Shown here piece after piece: positions 27,939-39,540 of a stretch of DNA of 64,000 bases. The translations under genes and the position numbers were made by a program. Origin of the DNA: Petrolisthes cinctipes (Eukaryota; Arthropoda; Malacostraca; Decapoda; Porcellanidae); the NCBI GenBank assembly GCA_033782935.1, contig JAWQEG010000261.1, positions 524,001 through 588,000 on the forward strand. The letters run 5' to 3'. The notes under the pieces were generated by a model, which ran no database searches, was not told the DNA's origin, and saw nothing but the letters and a program-made list of their open reading frames with translations. Position 1 is the first letter of the stretch, and every line of letters starts with the position of its first letter.

Positions 27939-30873
27939 ATGGAGGGAAGGACAGCAGGTGTTCGTTTCGGTGAAGGAAGAAAACTCAAAGAACCTATCAG
28001 AATCAGTGTCAAACTTAACTCAGGAATAAATACCTCTAGCTGTGTAAAGATAGTAGGAGATATTTTGAAATATATATTGTACCAAAAACAACAGATTCCA
28101 GTTTAATTTGATGTGTTGGGTCGGGAGGTTGCCAAGGAAACTAGCTGTGGTGATGATGATGATAGCACTCCAATATACCCGAAGATCAAACCACCACGGT
28201 AATATTCTGATTAAAATAAAAGGAAGCCATTTTCCTTTATTTTATTCACTGTGGTTTATAGTCCGGGGAAACTAACGTTACAAGTAAAACACACAAATTA
28301 TATAGTTACTAATTATGTTTTAGCATCATTGATGAAGTACAGTACTTTTATTATGTGTATCTTCATACACCATTAATTGAGGCTGTCTTGGGTGAATCAG
28401 AGTAGGGCACATTATTTTTCCCTGACTTCTAGATTTAAAATATTAACACAGTATTCTTTTTGGACCTACATCAGAACTGAACCCATTGCCCAGATGTCAG
28501 GTAAAAGCTACGGTATTTATTGAAAGAATTGCCGTTTTGTAGCAGTGTTGCCAGATCCGGCTAGGTTCCAGTATATTGCCCCGGTCATTTCCTGTACTTT
28601 ACCACGGTTATTTCCCGGTAGTTTGCCCAGGTTAGGTCCCGGTAGTCTGCTGTGGTCTAGGTTAGGTAGGTAAGGTCAGGCTAATTTCAAAACGCCCCAT
28701 TTGAATATGCCCTATTTCCTATTTGTGGAGGAAATGCCATAGAAGAAAATAGTCTTAGAATGGTGTCAATGGTCTAAATAAGTGGGTAATGAAGGTAGTA
28801 AAACCGTACGCAATAACGGCAATTCTTTCAATATTTACCAAAGCTACTAAAGTTTTCTAGGATACCCCTCAACAAATATAATCTTGGAAATATCTTTCTT
28901 TTTTCAGATTCATAACAGGAAAGAAGAGAGAAAGAAACGTCTATTTAATACAAAAAGAAAACGGTGGTTAATAAAAGTAAAACATCTTTTGGAGAGCTTC
29001 AGAAATGTTCTAGAGGTAATATTCTATTGTTTATATTGTATTTTAAAATGAACATCAGTTTGATCTTTAAGTATGTACAAATGTAATGTAGCCTAATAAT
29101 ATGTGTTCTGTTGGCAATTCAGTATTTCTTTAATTTATATTTATTATTATTATGATTTATAATTATAATTATTTATATTCAGTATTTATTTAAAACCTAT
29201 ATTGTTAGTAGACATATACTGGCAGGTAGCCTATGCCTATTTCTTCAGACAGAGTTATTGTGTTACAGGTTTTACGTCATGAATTTGAAGAAGGTCAAGT
29301 GAAGGCGGTCAACTTGGTGCTGGGTGGCTCGGTACTCACCAGTAGGGAAGTATATTCCATCATCCTTCCTGACCATTATACCAATAACACCCAGTTGAAT
29401 GGCCACCAGTCCCTCATACAACTATTTAGGTAAAACTCATTATTATTACTGTACACAAAACATATTTTTTATGACAATTTTCAAGTACCGGTACTGTTAT
29501 TATAATTATTTTCATGTACTGTGGCCATATGAGAAGGGTAGGACATAAATAACGAAGAAGAAAATAGAGAGATTGAAGGGCCAAGAGGATGAGGATATGT
29601 GACTGACAAAGCTGAAGGGTACTGGTATGTGTGTAAGAAATGGAAATATGGAATGGGTGTATGGGCTGGTGTAGGAAAAGTTGAGAAAGCAGGAAAAGCA
29701 CATGCAGTTATGCAAGGAAGTGATGCCACAGAAGACAGTGATTTTCATTCTAGAAGCAGTATTTGTTATCCTTATATTTTCATGAATGTTTTTAATTACA
29801 GTACTGTACAACAAAATATTATATCCAATTACTGTACAATAATTATCGTAGGGGCTCAAGAGTGTACTAATATACTGTATACCTGAACATGAGCTATGTT
29901 TTACTGATACTGGAACCACATTGGTATATGTAATGTAAAAAAATATCATATACTTAAAATTTCTTTCAGAGAACTGGTGGTACACGAGGAACTGGTTAAT
30001 ATTATGAGTCGTCGGTGCAGAGTTCAACGAGTATGGGTGATGATCCTGAAGCTCAAGTGTCCCACAATTTTACCTTCACCTTGCTTGGCTTCAACAGCAT
30101 CACAAATGGTCACCTCATCACCGCAAGATGTCTGCTCCCCTTCGTCACTCCTCATTCTGCGTCCTGAATACACCCCAAGCATCCGTGCTCGAGTAGTGCA
30201 AATTAATATTCAGCACCCGCTGTCCCATGACATATCAATGGAACTTACTCCTTGTGTTGGGGCAGGAATTACACATATAGGCGCCACTCATTCTTGTGGG
30301 AAAAATGGCAGTAAAAGGAACCTTTGCATTGAACTTTCTGCTGCAGACAAGCATCACCAACCTAAAGATGTACGTTATAAAAGAGACTGTGGTAGTTCCC
30401 AATATTCCATGGATGATGGCAGTGATAGGTTTGAATCATATGTTCAGAGTGTCTCTTTCTCTTCAAACAGGGAACAGAAACAAGCAAAACTCTGCCAGTA
30501 TGAAACTCCATACATATGCAAACACAAACTTAAAGTACAAAGGTCAGCTCTAGAGACTCCCAAAAACTCAAATGACAGGGATATTTATGTGTTGGAAGCC
30601 CCAACAAGGGTACAAAAAAGGTCAACAATTGAGACTCATAAAAACTCTTGTGGTAAGGATATGTCTATGTTAGAAACCCCAACAGTTCCTTTTATTACCT
30701 ATGAAAACCATCATTGTGGTACACCCAGCAAGATATTGTCAACTCAGTTAGGTAACTTTTCTCTTTCTGACACTTGGTGCAGTGATTCACAGTCTATTAT
30801 ACACGAATATGGTAGCTGGTATCAGATTGACCAACCAATATGTGGGTTTAAGGGTGTATATTTAAAAAAATAG
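27939..30873 (+). CDS. MAD2L1BP: MAD2L1BP / p31comet homologue, four exons
   Basis: Exons: 27939-28100, 28908-29015, 29269-29429 and 29970-30873, giving 444 codons in phase. Exon 1 encodes VKIVGDILKYILYQKQQIP, the p31comet signature of an alpha-helical stretch ending in YQRQQIP. Exon 2 encodes RKEERKKR and VKHLLESFRNVLE. Exon 3 encodes AVNLVLGGSVLTSREVYSII, matching the HORMA-like core. Exon 4 encodes LVVHEELVNIMSRRC and, at the end, GSWYQIDQPICGFKGVYLKK. p31comet binds closed MAD2 and delivers it to the TRIP13 ATPase, disassembling the mitotic checkpoint complex. The protein is longer than vertebrate p31 (about 274 residues) because of an insert of about 170 residues in exon 4 rich in Ser, Lys and Thr with two ETPKNS/ETHKNS-type repeats. 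The exon 1 donor (CCA|GTTTAA) is weak; the other sites are canonical. Intron 1 holds a family C MITE. Confidence 0.82.
28512..28839 (+). mobile_element. Intact family C MITE in MAD2L1BP intron 1, 8-bp TSD
   Basis: 328 bp, from GGTATTTATTGAAAGAATTG to CAATTCTTTCAATATTTACC, with perfect flanking AAAGCTAC (28504-28511 and 28840-28847). It ends about 68 bp before the exon 2 acceptor. It is the best reference copy for the family; others are at 7457-8052 and 7649-7987. Confidence 0.9.
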
Positions 30874-30924
30874 CATACTATAATTGTAAAAGTTCCTCAA
30901 CTACTCCATCATATATTATACATT

Positions 30925-30995
30925 TTTATGGCAGCTGGTATCAGCTGCCTATCCTACATGTGGAGTTAAGGATGTATAATTTTAAAATTTTATTG
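30925..30995 (+). repeat. Decayed duplicate of the MAD2L1BP terminal exon end
   Basis: TATGGCAGCTGGTATCAG, then ACATGTGGAGTTAAGGATGT, parallels the last coding bases of MAD2L1BP (TATGGTAGCTGGTATCAG, then ATATGTGGGTTTAAGGGTGT at 30810-30862). Indels break the frame. It lies about 60 bp after the stop codon, in the likely 3' UTR. Confidence 0.65.
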
Positions 30996-30999
30996 GTAT

Positions 31000-31510
31000 C
31001 AAAATTTATCTCTACACTCTTGCTGCATATCAAAGTTGCAAGTTTTATTGAATTTTCCTGAGCAAATTAATTGTAAAGATTGGTGATGTACAATCTTTCC
31101 TATCTCAGACTTGTTGACTGCACTGAACCTGTCTCAGGTTTTTATCAGGAAGTACCAAATAGTTTTATCAATGCCCTAGTAACCCTACATCATCTGATTT
31201 TAATGTATTTTACTTTTTTACTGTTAGCTTATGTTATAAGTGTATGTTTGGTTTAGAGCATATAATGTCCCAAGTGGAATGTGTGTACTGAACTCTACAC
31301 TCTGCTGTTATCTCTTAGCCTCTTGACTGAAAGTTATTTATGTTCTTGTACTAATATATTTTCTAGTTTTAAAATATCATAGTTTACTCAGAATTACTTT
31401 TACATTAAATTTTATATGTGATTGCATGCTGAGAAAGAGTATACCTTAAGCAAAAGTTGAATGCTATGTACAGTATACAGTAGTACTAACTCAGACTGTG
31501 ATACCTTATG
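31000..31510. other. No gene seen; between convergent MAD2L1BP and NUBP2
   Basis: AT-rich sequence with no supported ORF. It probably includes the MAD2L1BP 3' UTR. MAD2L1BP (plus) and NUBP2 (minus) converge here, with stop codons about 1.07 kb apart. Confidence 0.5.
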
Positions 31511-31513
31511 GGT

Positions 31514-31713
31514 AAGTACGGCCATGGCTGATAGTGCTGGACCAGGGTCCAAGGAGGGTTGGAGAGCAACTGAACAGAGTTCGAACAAGTGAATTTTCCA
31601 AACCATTCTCAACGTTGAGAGAGGTTTAGAAGACTCACTTTTTCGAACTCTCTGTTCAGTTGCTCTCCAACACTCCTTCCCAGGGTCCAGCACTATCAGC
31701 CATGGCAGTACTT
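31514..31713. mobile_element. Foldback element between MAD2L1BP and NUBP2
   Basis: The arms AGTACGGCCATGGCTGATAG (left) and CTATCAGCCATGGCAGTACT (right) continue inward with GTCCAGCAC and CAACTGAACAGAG words, forming a hairpin with arms of roughly 80 bp. A half copy in one orientation is at 54066-54138. No coding sequence; target duplication unclear. Confidence 0.75.
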
Positions 31714-31938
31714 TTAATATATGGTTATCCTTGTGGATTATGTGATCATTTTTATTTAAGGAATTTCCTCTTAAACAGCATATACCTGTACAAGACATCA
31801 CATGGCAATAATTTGTGTGTAGTAATCATAAATCTGGAAAATACAATATAATGAATTGTTGATTCTGTATCATGTATGCAATAATGCAACACACTCCATT
31901 ATTGCACCCAAGATTTATAAGAGCTTCTCACTCACATG

Positions 31939-34900
31939 TTACTTCTCCACTTCCATTTGATTATCAGACTGTGATGTAAGTGTAGTGACTAGAGCCTGGA
32001 AGGTGGCAGCAGCAGGGGACGAGGAACATTTTACTAAGTAATTTTCACCTTTCTCAGAGCAAAGGGCAAGCATAGGGTCAATAGGAACCCGACCCAAAAA
32101 CTGAACTCCTGCTTTCACTGCAAGCTGCTCCCCACCACCAGTAGCTAGTATGTTGCTGCATTCCTGGTGGTATTACAAAAATTAATTCATATATCAATAC
32201 TTTAGAGTTAGTAAGATGCTTCTCTACAAATATTAATAATCTTTGCCAATACATCCTGCTCTCTTTAAGATAAAATGAGTTTTTTTCTTTAGTTAATATA
32301 TATATATATATATATTTTCTACACTTAGAATGGTCAGGACTTAAGCCAAAAACCCGCTTAGTGCCCCCTCCTGTAAAATAAAAAGGATAAAATTGGTCCA
32401 GAATAAAGTCCAATTTCCTGGAAAGTAGAGCACTTTTTGGCCAGGTTACAAGGTAAGGAACTGTATAACACAAGCAATGCAGTATTAAAAGACAAGAAAC
32501 AAAGTGCATGACTACACAAAACTCACTGAGCAGTTGGGACAAACGAATCCAGCCATGTTTTCAAGGACACCCAGAATATTGATGCCAGTTCGACGGCAGA
32601 AGGTCAGCTCTCTTGCCACGTCACCCACGGCCATCATCTGTGGAGTTGTAACCACCACTGCACCCAGAACTGCTGCACTCCTGAGGAAATAAGAGACTTT
32701 AGATATGGTTTGGCAGGAAAGTAGTCAAATGATCAGAGATACTTTAAAATAGCTTTAATGGCTCATCATAAAGGTTTAGTGAAATGTCATAATTTGACCT
32801 AAACTCATAGGTGTATTGTTGACCTCGCTTCATGCTGTTCTGGTATTAGTACAGTAGAGGTGTCTGTTCATTTTCGTCAACCATATCTGCAGGTATATAA
32901 AATTTTTACTTTGTGTACATGCATACATGTGAGTGAATTTAAAGTGATGTCAAGTATTAGACAATGCTGAGGACTGACCCTAAAATATAAAGTAAAAGAG
33001 TAAAAAGAAATGAATGCGTTTGAGTTTTGTGTTTGGCAAGGTAATAAGCATCGACAGTGTGAGAGGTAAATTATACATAACAAAAGGGTAAGCAGTCTGT
33101 GTGAAAACAGAACACTGATTGTTAAATTTTATGGACAAAAATGTAGGATGAATAAGGCAAGATCTGGTTCAAGCAATTGCATATGATAGAAGTTTGGGGG
33201 AAAAATATAAAAGGGGGAAACCAAAGAACAACTGGGTACATGATGTGAATATAGTTCTGGAAATCACAGTTAAATGTGGTATATGAAGCAACACATGGTC
33301 TGAAAGTGAGATAGAACACTATCAACTGAGTGGGATAAAACAGAAATTTATCTTGAAACATGGGTACATGATAAATTTATGAGTTACTGATGGAGCACAA
33401 AGGAGAAGACACAATCTTAGTTAAGTGGTATTGTTATAACATTGGATAAAAGCTGACTGGCATGCTCACACTAAAAGTTATTTATGATGTATATACTGTA
33501 TATATAAATATATATAACCAGATTCAGGTGACATCAGAATTATTGACTCAAATTGCATACACAAGCATGGAGAATGTGTATGTTGCGGGGTATACAATAT
33601 TGACCCAAAAGAAAGCAAGACACCAACCTTAAATTTTCCATGACAGAGATGTGTTCATCTGATGTACCCGGAGGAGTGTCAATGATGAGGTAGTCAACAT
33701 TCCACATGATACTTGTCAACAGTTGCTTGATCATGGCTGTAGGAACACAAGCAACAGTTAATAGCCAGGGCCAATTTTTTCACAGGTCAGTCACAAGTAC
33801 ATCTGTATGGTTACTGCAATCTGGTTCTGTGCATAGGCAACCAATGAGATTTAAAAGTACAGTACAACAGCTGAATTTTTAGTTAATAGGGGAGAAAAGC
33901 ACCTCGCTGATCTACCCTTCCCCAGGACAGAAATACAATCATACAGTACATGTACTTGCCATTTTTCTTTGGTCCTCTCCATATCACAGCATCACTTTTT
34001 GAATCTAGGAAGAAAGCCAAAGATATCACACTGAAACGCTGGTCCTAATCAACATACACTGGAACCCACTTTCTGTAAATAATATATAATTATAACTTTA
34101 ATAACATACTGTAATGATAACTTTACATTTCATTTTATAAGTTGTTAACCCCCACCTGTAACTACTTCTCTACCATACCGCCACAATGGGTGTGAAAATT
34201 TTAACATCCATAATGACTAAAGAGGCAAGATACAGTATTAATAAACTGAAGGCTCCCAAACTATGACACAAAACAGACCACCTATACAGAGACATTGTTT
34301 TTGTCAGTTTGGAGGAATCAGTGTGTAGAGGAAGAGGGTGTGTAGACCAGATTTTCTCCTTGAAGTGTGCTGTGGAGAAATATCTAGAGAAGGGCAAGAA
34401 GTTGTATGCTGCATTTATGGATTTGGAAAATGCATATGACAAAGTCGATAGAGAAGGTCTGTGGAAAGTATTGAAAATATATGGAGTGGTTGGAAAGTTG
34501 CTGGAAGCAGTGAAGAGCTTGTAAGAGAGTGCAAGAGTGGCAGTCCGGGTGGAGAATGAGCAGAGTGAGTTCTTTACTTGAATGTTGTGTTGAAGCAACA
34601 TGGTTGTTCAGTGTATATAAGGATGGAGTCATGAAGGAAATACAGGGAAGAGTAGTGGAAGTTGGTGTACCTCTAATAAGGAAAGGGAGTGAGTGGAAGT
34701 TGCCTGTGCTGCTGTTGAGTGACGATGAGTGGAAGTTGTTGCAGTTGTTGATGTTCTCCCGGGGCAGAATGGCCTCCTGCCCCACAGACCCCTGGTACGG
34801 TCTGGTCGCAGTGTAAAAACAAATTAATATAAAGGAGGGGCTGGCCCTACAGTATATGCCTGGGCTACTGAAGCACATCCCAGGGAAATGGGACCAGAGC

Positions 34901-36065
34901 TTACTGTACCAGGGAGTCTGGGGGCCTCCAACTGCCAGGGAGATTGGGGGGAAGGTCTTTGATCCCCCCAAGTCCACGTTACTACAAGAGCTACAAGTGG
35001 GGCCGCACCTTCCATGAGACCAGTCCTAAAGGGACCATAAAGGGGAGGAAGTTTAGACTGCTGCATGCAAAGGGATAATGCACCCCTGAGTGCTGGCGGT
35101 CCACACAGCAGTGAAAAAAAAAAAGTGAGGTTTAATGGTCAGGTTATGAAGAATGTCAGCTCATTTAAGTATTTGGGTGGTGTAATGAATAAAGATGGGA
35201 GTTTAGATGATGAGGTACGGGAGGGTACAACAGGGGAAGAGGGTTGTAGGAACGCTGAAAGCAGTGACAAGGAATAGAGCGTTGAGTATAGAAGTGAAGA
35301 CTTTACATGATAGTGTGTTAATCCCGACACCGACATACGGGAGCGAAACGTGGATGATGACGGAGAGATATAAATCAAAAGTTAAAGGGGTGGAAATGAG
35401 AAATGAGTGTGGAGTAAAGTGAAGAGATAGACTGACGAATGAAGTAGTATGTGAGCGATGTGGTGTGGATGTGGATGTACTGAAGAGTGTGAAAAGGAAC
35501 AGCTTGAGATGGTTCGGTCATGGGGAGCGAAAGGTTGCTTAAGAAAGTGTATGAGAGTGAGGTAGAGGAACGGAGGGGAAGAGGCAAACCGAGAGTGAGG
35601 TGGAAGGATGGAGTTGAGTGGTATAAGAGTGAGAGTGACGTTGGCTGGGAAGAGGGACGCCAGTTGGCAGGGACAGGGGTACGTGGAGGAGATTCATTTA
35701 TGGCCACCCCCTTTGGGGAATGAGGCCTCTGGCAATAGATAGATAGAAACTTCAATTTCCTGGCATCATCTCGTCTCATTAATTATACATCAACCATTCC
35801 ACTAAATCACTCTCTACTCCTCCTGCCCTTGACCTTACCTTTGAGGTGTGGTGAGAACATCCCTTCCTTCCAGCCCTAACATGCGTGGTATGGAAGGCCC
35901 GCAGAGGTCAATGTCCAGTACTCCCACAGAGTGGCCTGCTGCTCTCAATGCTGATGCCAACTGTACTGTTACTGTGCTCTTACCCACACCTCCCTTCCCA
36001 GACAGCACCAGCACTGTCTGCCCAACTCCTTCCAGAATGGTGGCATTTGGTCCTGTAAATTTCAT
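31939..36065 (-). CDS. NUBP2: NUBP2 (cytosolic Fe-S cluster assembly factor), five exons, with in-frame TAG
   Basis: Minus-strand exons: 36065-35839, 34072-33960, 33736-33628, 32680-32527 and 32163-31939. All phases agree and give 276 codons including the stop, close to human NUBP2 (271 residues). Exon 1 has the deviant Walker [10 protein letters not shown] (residues 23-31), then [15 protein letters not shown]. Exon 3 has [13 protein letters not shown] (Walker B/switch region). Exon 4 has [20 protein letters not shown] and ends with the CPNC cluster-binding pair (Cys197, Cys200). Exon 5 has [15 protein letters not shown] and [13 protein letters not shown]2 with NUBP1 forms the scaffold that assembles 4Fe-4S clusters in the cytosol. 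Two oddities: codon 85 in exon 2 is TAG (34045-34047), and intron 2 has a GC donor (GCAAGT at 33959-33954). It is therefore a real gene with an allele, assembly or sequencing defect, or a recently dead copy. The start at 36065 gives the expected short N terminus; an upstream in-frame ATG at 36101 is possible. Confidence 0.88.
34300..35740 (+). pseudogene. Decayed non-LTR RT (GATA-tailed family) in NUBP2 intron 1
   Basis: The plus strand, antisense to NUBP2, shows [20 protein letters not shown] and [20 protein letters not shown] (RT motif A region) at 34330-34470. After several frame breaks it shows [25 protein letters not shown] and [10 protein letters not shown] at 35160-35520. It ends in GHPLWG with a GATAGATAG tail near 35748. 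It is interrupted at about 34760-35110 by unrelated sequence. Stops are frequent, so it is inactive. Confidence 0.75.
34760..35120. repeat. Unclassified insertion with A-rich end inside the RT remnant
   Basis: This GC-richer segment lacks RT similarity and ends in an A11 run followed by GTGAGG (near 35113-35130). It separates the two RT halves. It could be a SINE-like insertion, but I found no clear A/B box or target duplication. Confidence 0.35.
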
Positions 36066-36101
36066 TTTTAAGTGAAGTTTATTGTTGCAGATCATCGACA
36101 A

Positions 36102-37528
36102 ATGGCTTTAAAGTTATAACCGACACCAATAACTTTACCATTACAGTTAAACCCCTGTTAGCCTAATGGGGAAGAAATATCTCTCTTTCTATCACGAACT
36201 ACCTGCAATAGCTCCAATTTTCATACTGGGTGATTTGTATCCACAGCAACTCTACTCACATTGTCGTGTTCCTACCAATCACACTCTGCTATTTTCTCTC
36301 CCAGTCACCCAATCATTTAGAGCCCCATTCCCTCCCTTCTTTCATCATGCATCTTACCTACATTCCTTACACTATCCTCTACTTTGTGAAACCAGCCCTT
36401 CTTCTGATAGATAACAAGGTGGTTTTACAGAACGTTTGGGAATTTCTGAAGAACATTTCCACACCGATGTTTCCAATAATATGAATATTTATTTATATTT
36501 CTATTAATTTTTGTTATAATCTTCCATGAAATTTTAACCTGACCTAACCTAACACCAGAGGCAGTAGGAGGTATTGCAGAAGCCCTTAGAACTATATTTG
36601 CTAGATCCCTGAGGTTTTAAGAAATACCAAAGGACTGAAAATTAGCCAATGAAATTTCCGTATTTCTATAAAAACGGGAGGAAAGCTGCAGATGTCAACA
36701 ATCACAGAATACAGTAATAAGCCTATGTCTGCAAATAATTTCTTGGTGGGTTTAATTGTATCACTATAATAGACAGGAACCACAAAGTAGGCATGACTTA
36801 AATTTAGAAATAATCAATTATTGAGTAATAGCTGGGTGATGGGGTATGGCCAAAATAAGATATTTGCACAACAAATGAATGTTAAAATCGAACCAGTCAC
36901 ATGAAAATCTATAGGAAAGACAATGTTTTGTCTGAAAATCTCGCACATGTGTAATTCGGAAAATTACCAAATTTACCAATGCATTAGTATCTGATTAGCT
37001 TGGTAAATGACAGTTCAATTGAAAACTAGTATTATATAATTAAAAGACAATTAGCCAATACTCTAAAGAAATTTAGTTTGGTACTGTACCTGCAGCGGAA
37101 GTCATAGTATTGAATGTTGTGTTTAAATAAATATAATAATGTCACACGTAATGATGTAAGCTCAGCATGGAATTGTAACGCTGATCAAATTTAGAACAAA
37201 ACACTGTCTATCCTACTACACTACAGCACTAAACATAAATTTGGGGAGATGGTCAGCCTGATGGGATGTTTTCTTATTAATAGTCAGATGGAATTGTAAC
37301 GCTCCTTTTATATTTATTCAATGGATCTCTTTGAGTTACCCTTTTATTTTTTCTTGTCCATCTTCGAGTTGTAGTCACGGCCGAAGAAAAAGAAAACGTG
37401 AGAGTAGTTATTACTGGAATGTATAATGTTTGTATATATATATAATATAGACATGTTAGTTATTATAATAGGTAGGAAATTAATTATGTGTATGTATTTT
37501 GGGAGATGGGTTGATCAGGAGGACGTGG
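36102..37528. other. No gene seen; NUBP2 upstream region
   Basis: AT-rich sequence 5' of NUBP2 with only short, low-complexity open frames. A GACCTAACCTAACAC word near 36541 is the only repeat-like motif noted. The NUBP2 promoter should lie in the first few hundred bases. Confidence 0.4.
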
Positions 37529-38578
37529 TAACAACCAGGGGTGGGATCTTCAAAGCATCGTAAGTTGGTGGCGCTACGATCACCTTTACTATCTCGTAGC
37601 CGCCATATTTGATCGTGGCTTACGAGGATCATAAGTTGGTATCTCCAAAGCTTCATAACCTCCCTCGTAGCTCACGATGATATCCTCGTAGTGAGCGTCG
37701 CTGGCCGTTTGGTTCCGTGTGTTTTGTTCATCCCGCCACCCAGCTGACTGGCTCTCACCCAATCACAATGAAGGAAACAATATGTCCTTGGTATTGTAAG
37801 CCAATCATAACGTAGTATTACAATGTCAACAAATAAACATTGTCTCACCATCAGCTGATAGAGATGACACAGTCACCAAGTTACATCAGACAGGAATTAA
37901 CAGCAAAAGACAGGTAAGTGAATTATTATACTGTGTTGATAAACATTTAACACAACAGTGGAGATAAGGCAGCTGCCCCCCCCCCCCCCCCCGGGCATAT
38001 TTTTAATATCACGCCAATCACTGGTATATTGTATATAGATTTTTGGTTAGGTTAGGTTTGGCTAGTTTAGTTTAAGATAGGTTAGGTTACGTACTGTAAA
38101 TCAAGAACAGCATGATACAAATAGTTTACTGGTAGCTGGTTGTCATGAAAATAAATCAAAGACATTGACTGGGAGGACATTATATTATTTTAACTTCTAC
38201 TGTCACTGTTTTATTTCCTTTACACCTACCTACAGTAGTTTATATATTAATCTCAAAATCTGTACAGTTGATTGCCATTACCAAGTAACAGGCAGAAATA
38301 TACCATATGTAGTGAAATCTGGCAAGTGCAATATAATAACTAAGACTTCAAACAGATTTATTGAAAGACAGATCAAGGAAATAAATTATATAAGCATTAT
38401 TTATATTGTGGATTCGGCTGTTGGCATGGGCACACATGGGTTGAAGGATGGGGGGGAGTGTCCATTGCCTGATTTAGATACAGTACCATTTTAATACGAT
38501 AACCAGCAGGTATTGTAATTTATTCTGCTTGGTTCTGCTTTGTTATTGAATTATGTACCATTTTTCGTTATATTTCAG

Positions 38579-39441
38579 GTGGTGACACTAGTGACACAAA
38601 GACATTCACCCACATAGAAGAGGCTATGGCTCAAGTCATTAAAGAAGTGCAAGTGTCGGGTATTTCTGTGGACTCCAAGACCCAGGCAGTATGTACAGTA
38701 TATAACAGTAAAAAATATCCTGCTGTTCATCTAGGCTAGTAATATGGAAATCTTCCCTCATTGGCACTATGTGAAGTAATTATATAGAGAGTTTATATAT
38801 ATATAAAACATACATTTTGAGCAGCATTACCTCTCAATTCCATTCAAAGTTAAACAGTGCAAATCATAAGGCCTTAGTCCTAGGAACAAATATACAAGAT
38901 GTTTTCATATATCCATACCTTCAGTAAATACGGTACATGTACAGTGATGACCCAATATACAGGAGTCAAGTACATAGTGATTTATACATTTTGTGTATCA
39001 TATAAATAACTCCTGTTAGCAGTTCATGTAGTCGAAAAAATTGGAGCCATGTTAATCAAAACTAAATTTGTGATGCTTTGTTGGATTCCATATGTATCAT
39101 ATGAGTACTTTAACCAAGTAAAAATTGCAGTACTGCTGCTGTACTTATATGTATGACTAATTATATACTGCTTTCTTTAAGAGTGACTTTACAATTTTAA
39201 TTCATAACGATAATCCTTAATATTTCTCTAAAATTATATGAAAGTTGCTAATTTTCATAATTTCTCAGCTGCTGAAGAAGACTTGGATGAAGGTGATGTG
39301 GATGACCCAGGACTGCCATCAAGGGCCCCTTCACCTAGACCTGGGCCAAGTTGGCAGGACTTCGGGCCAGTTACAGTGGAAGACTGTGAGGTTTTGACTG
39401 GCGACAGCTTGCCGAAGCTGGTAAAACCTACCACCAAGTGA
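38579..39441 (+). CDS. Possible Harbinger-associated accessory protein exons (partial)
   Basis: Two exon-like open segments lie inside the 5.5-kb element. One begins at 38580 after a TTTCAG acceptor and encodes THIEEAMAQVIKEVQVSG. The other (39268-39436) encodes AAEEDLDEGDVDDPGLPSRA and continues to a GTGAGG donor at 39437. Downstream, SSVASSRPSSRSAGG-type Ser-rich sequence can be read up to the nested element at 39541, and the far side resumes with a coil-like IRDILMDLAENIATISETLV (41255-41335). The layout (acidic/Ser-rich linker then C-terminal coil) recalls the Myb/SANT-type second protein of Harbinger elements, but no Myb domain was seen. Low confidence. Confidence 0.3.
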
Positions 39442-39540
39442 GGAGCATTCGTACCACAGCTCTGTAGCCTCAAGTCGCCCTTCCTCTAGGTCAGCTGGAG
39501 GTGTGACAGCTCATCTGGAAGCTACGCTAGCTCCAGATAT

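Noticed and set aside
34824..35066. Minus ORF in the GC-richer insert of NUBP2 intron 1
   Set aside because: No recognisable domain, within a repeat-like insertion in a dead retrotransposon.
38579..39441. Full Myb/SANT plus DDE Harbinger gene pair
   Set aside because: Neither a Myb domain nor a DDE nuclease could be read in the element; only the linker-like and coil-like segments are supported.
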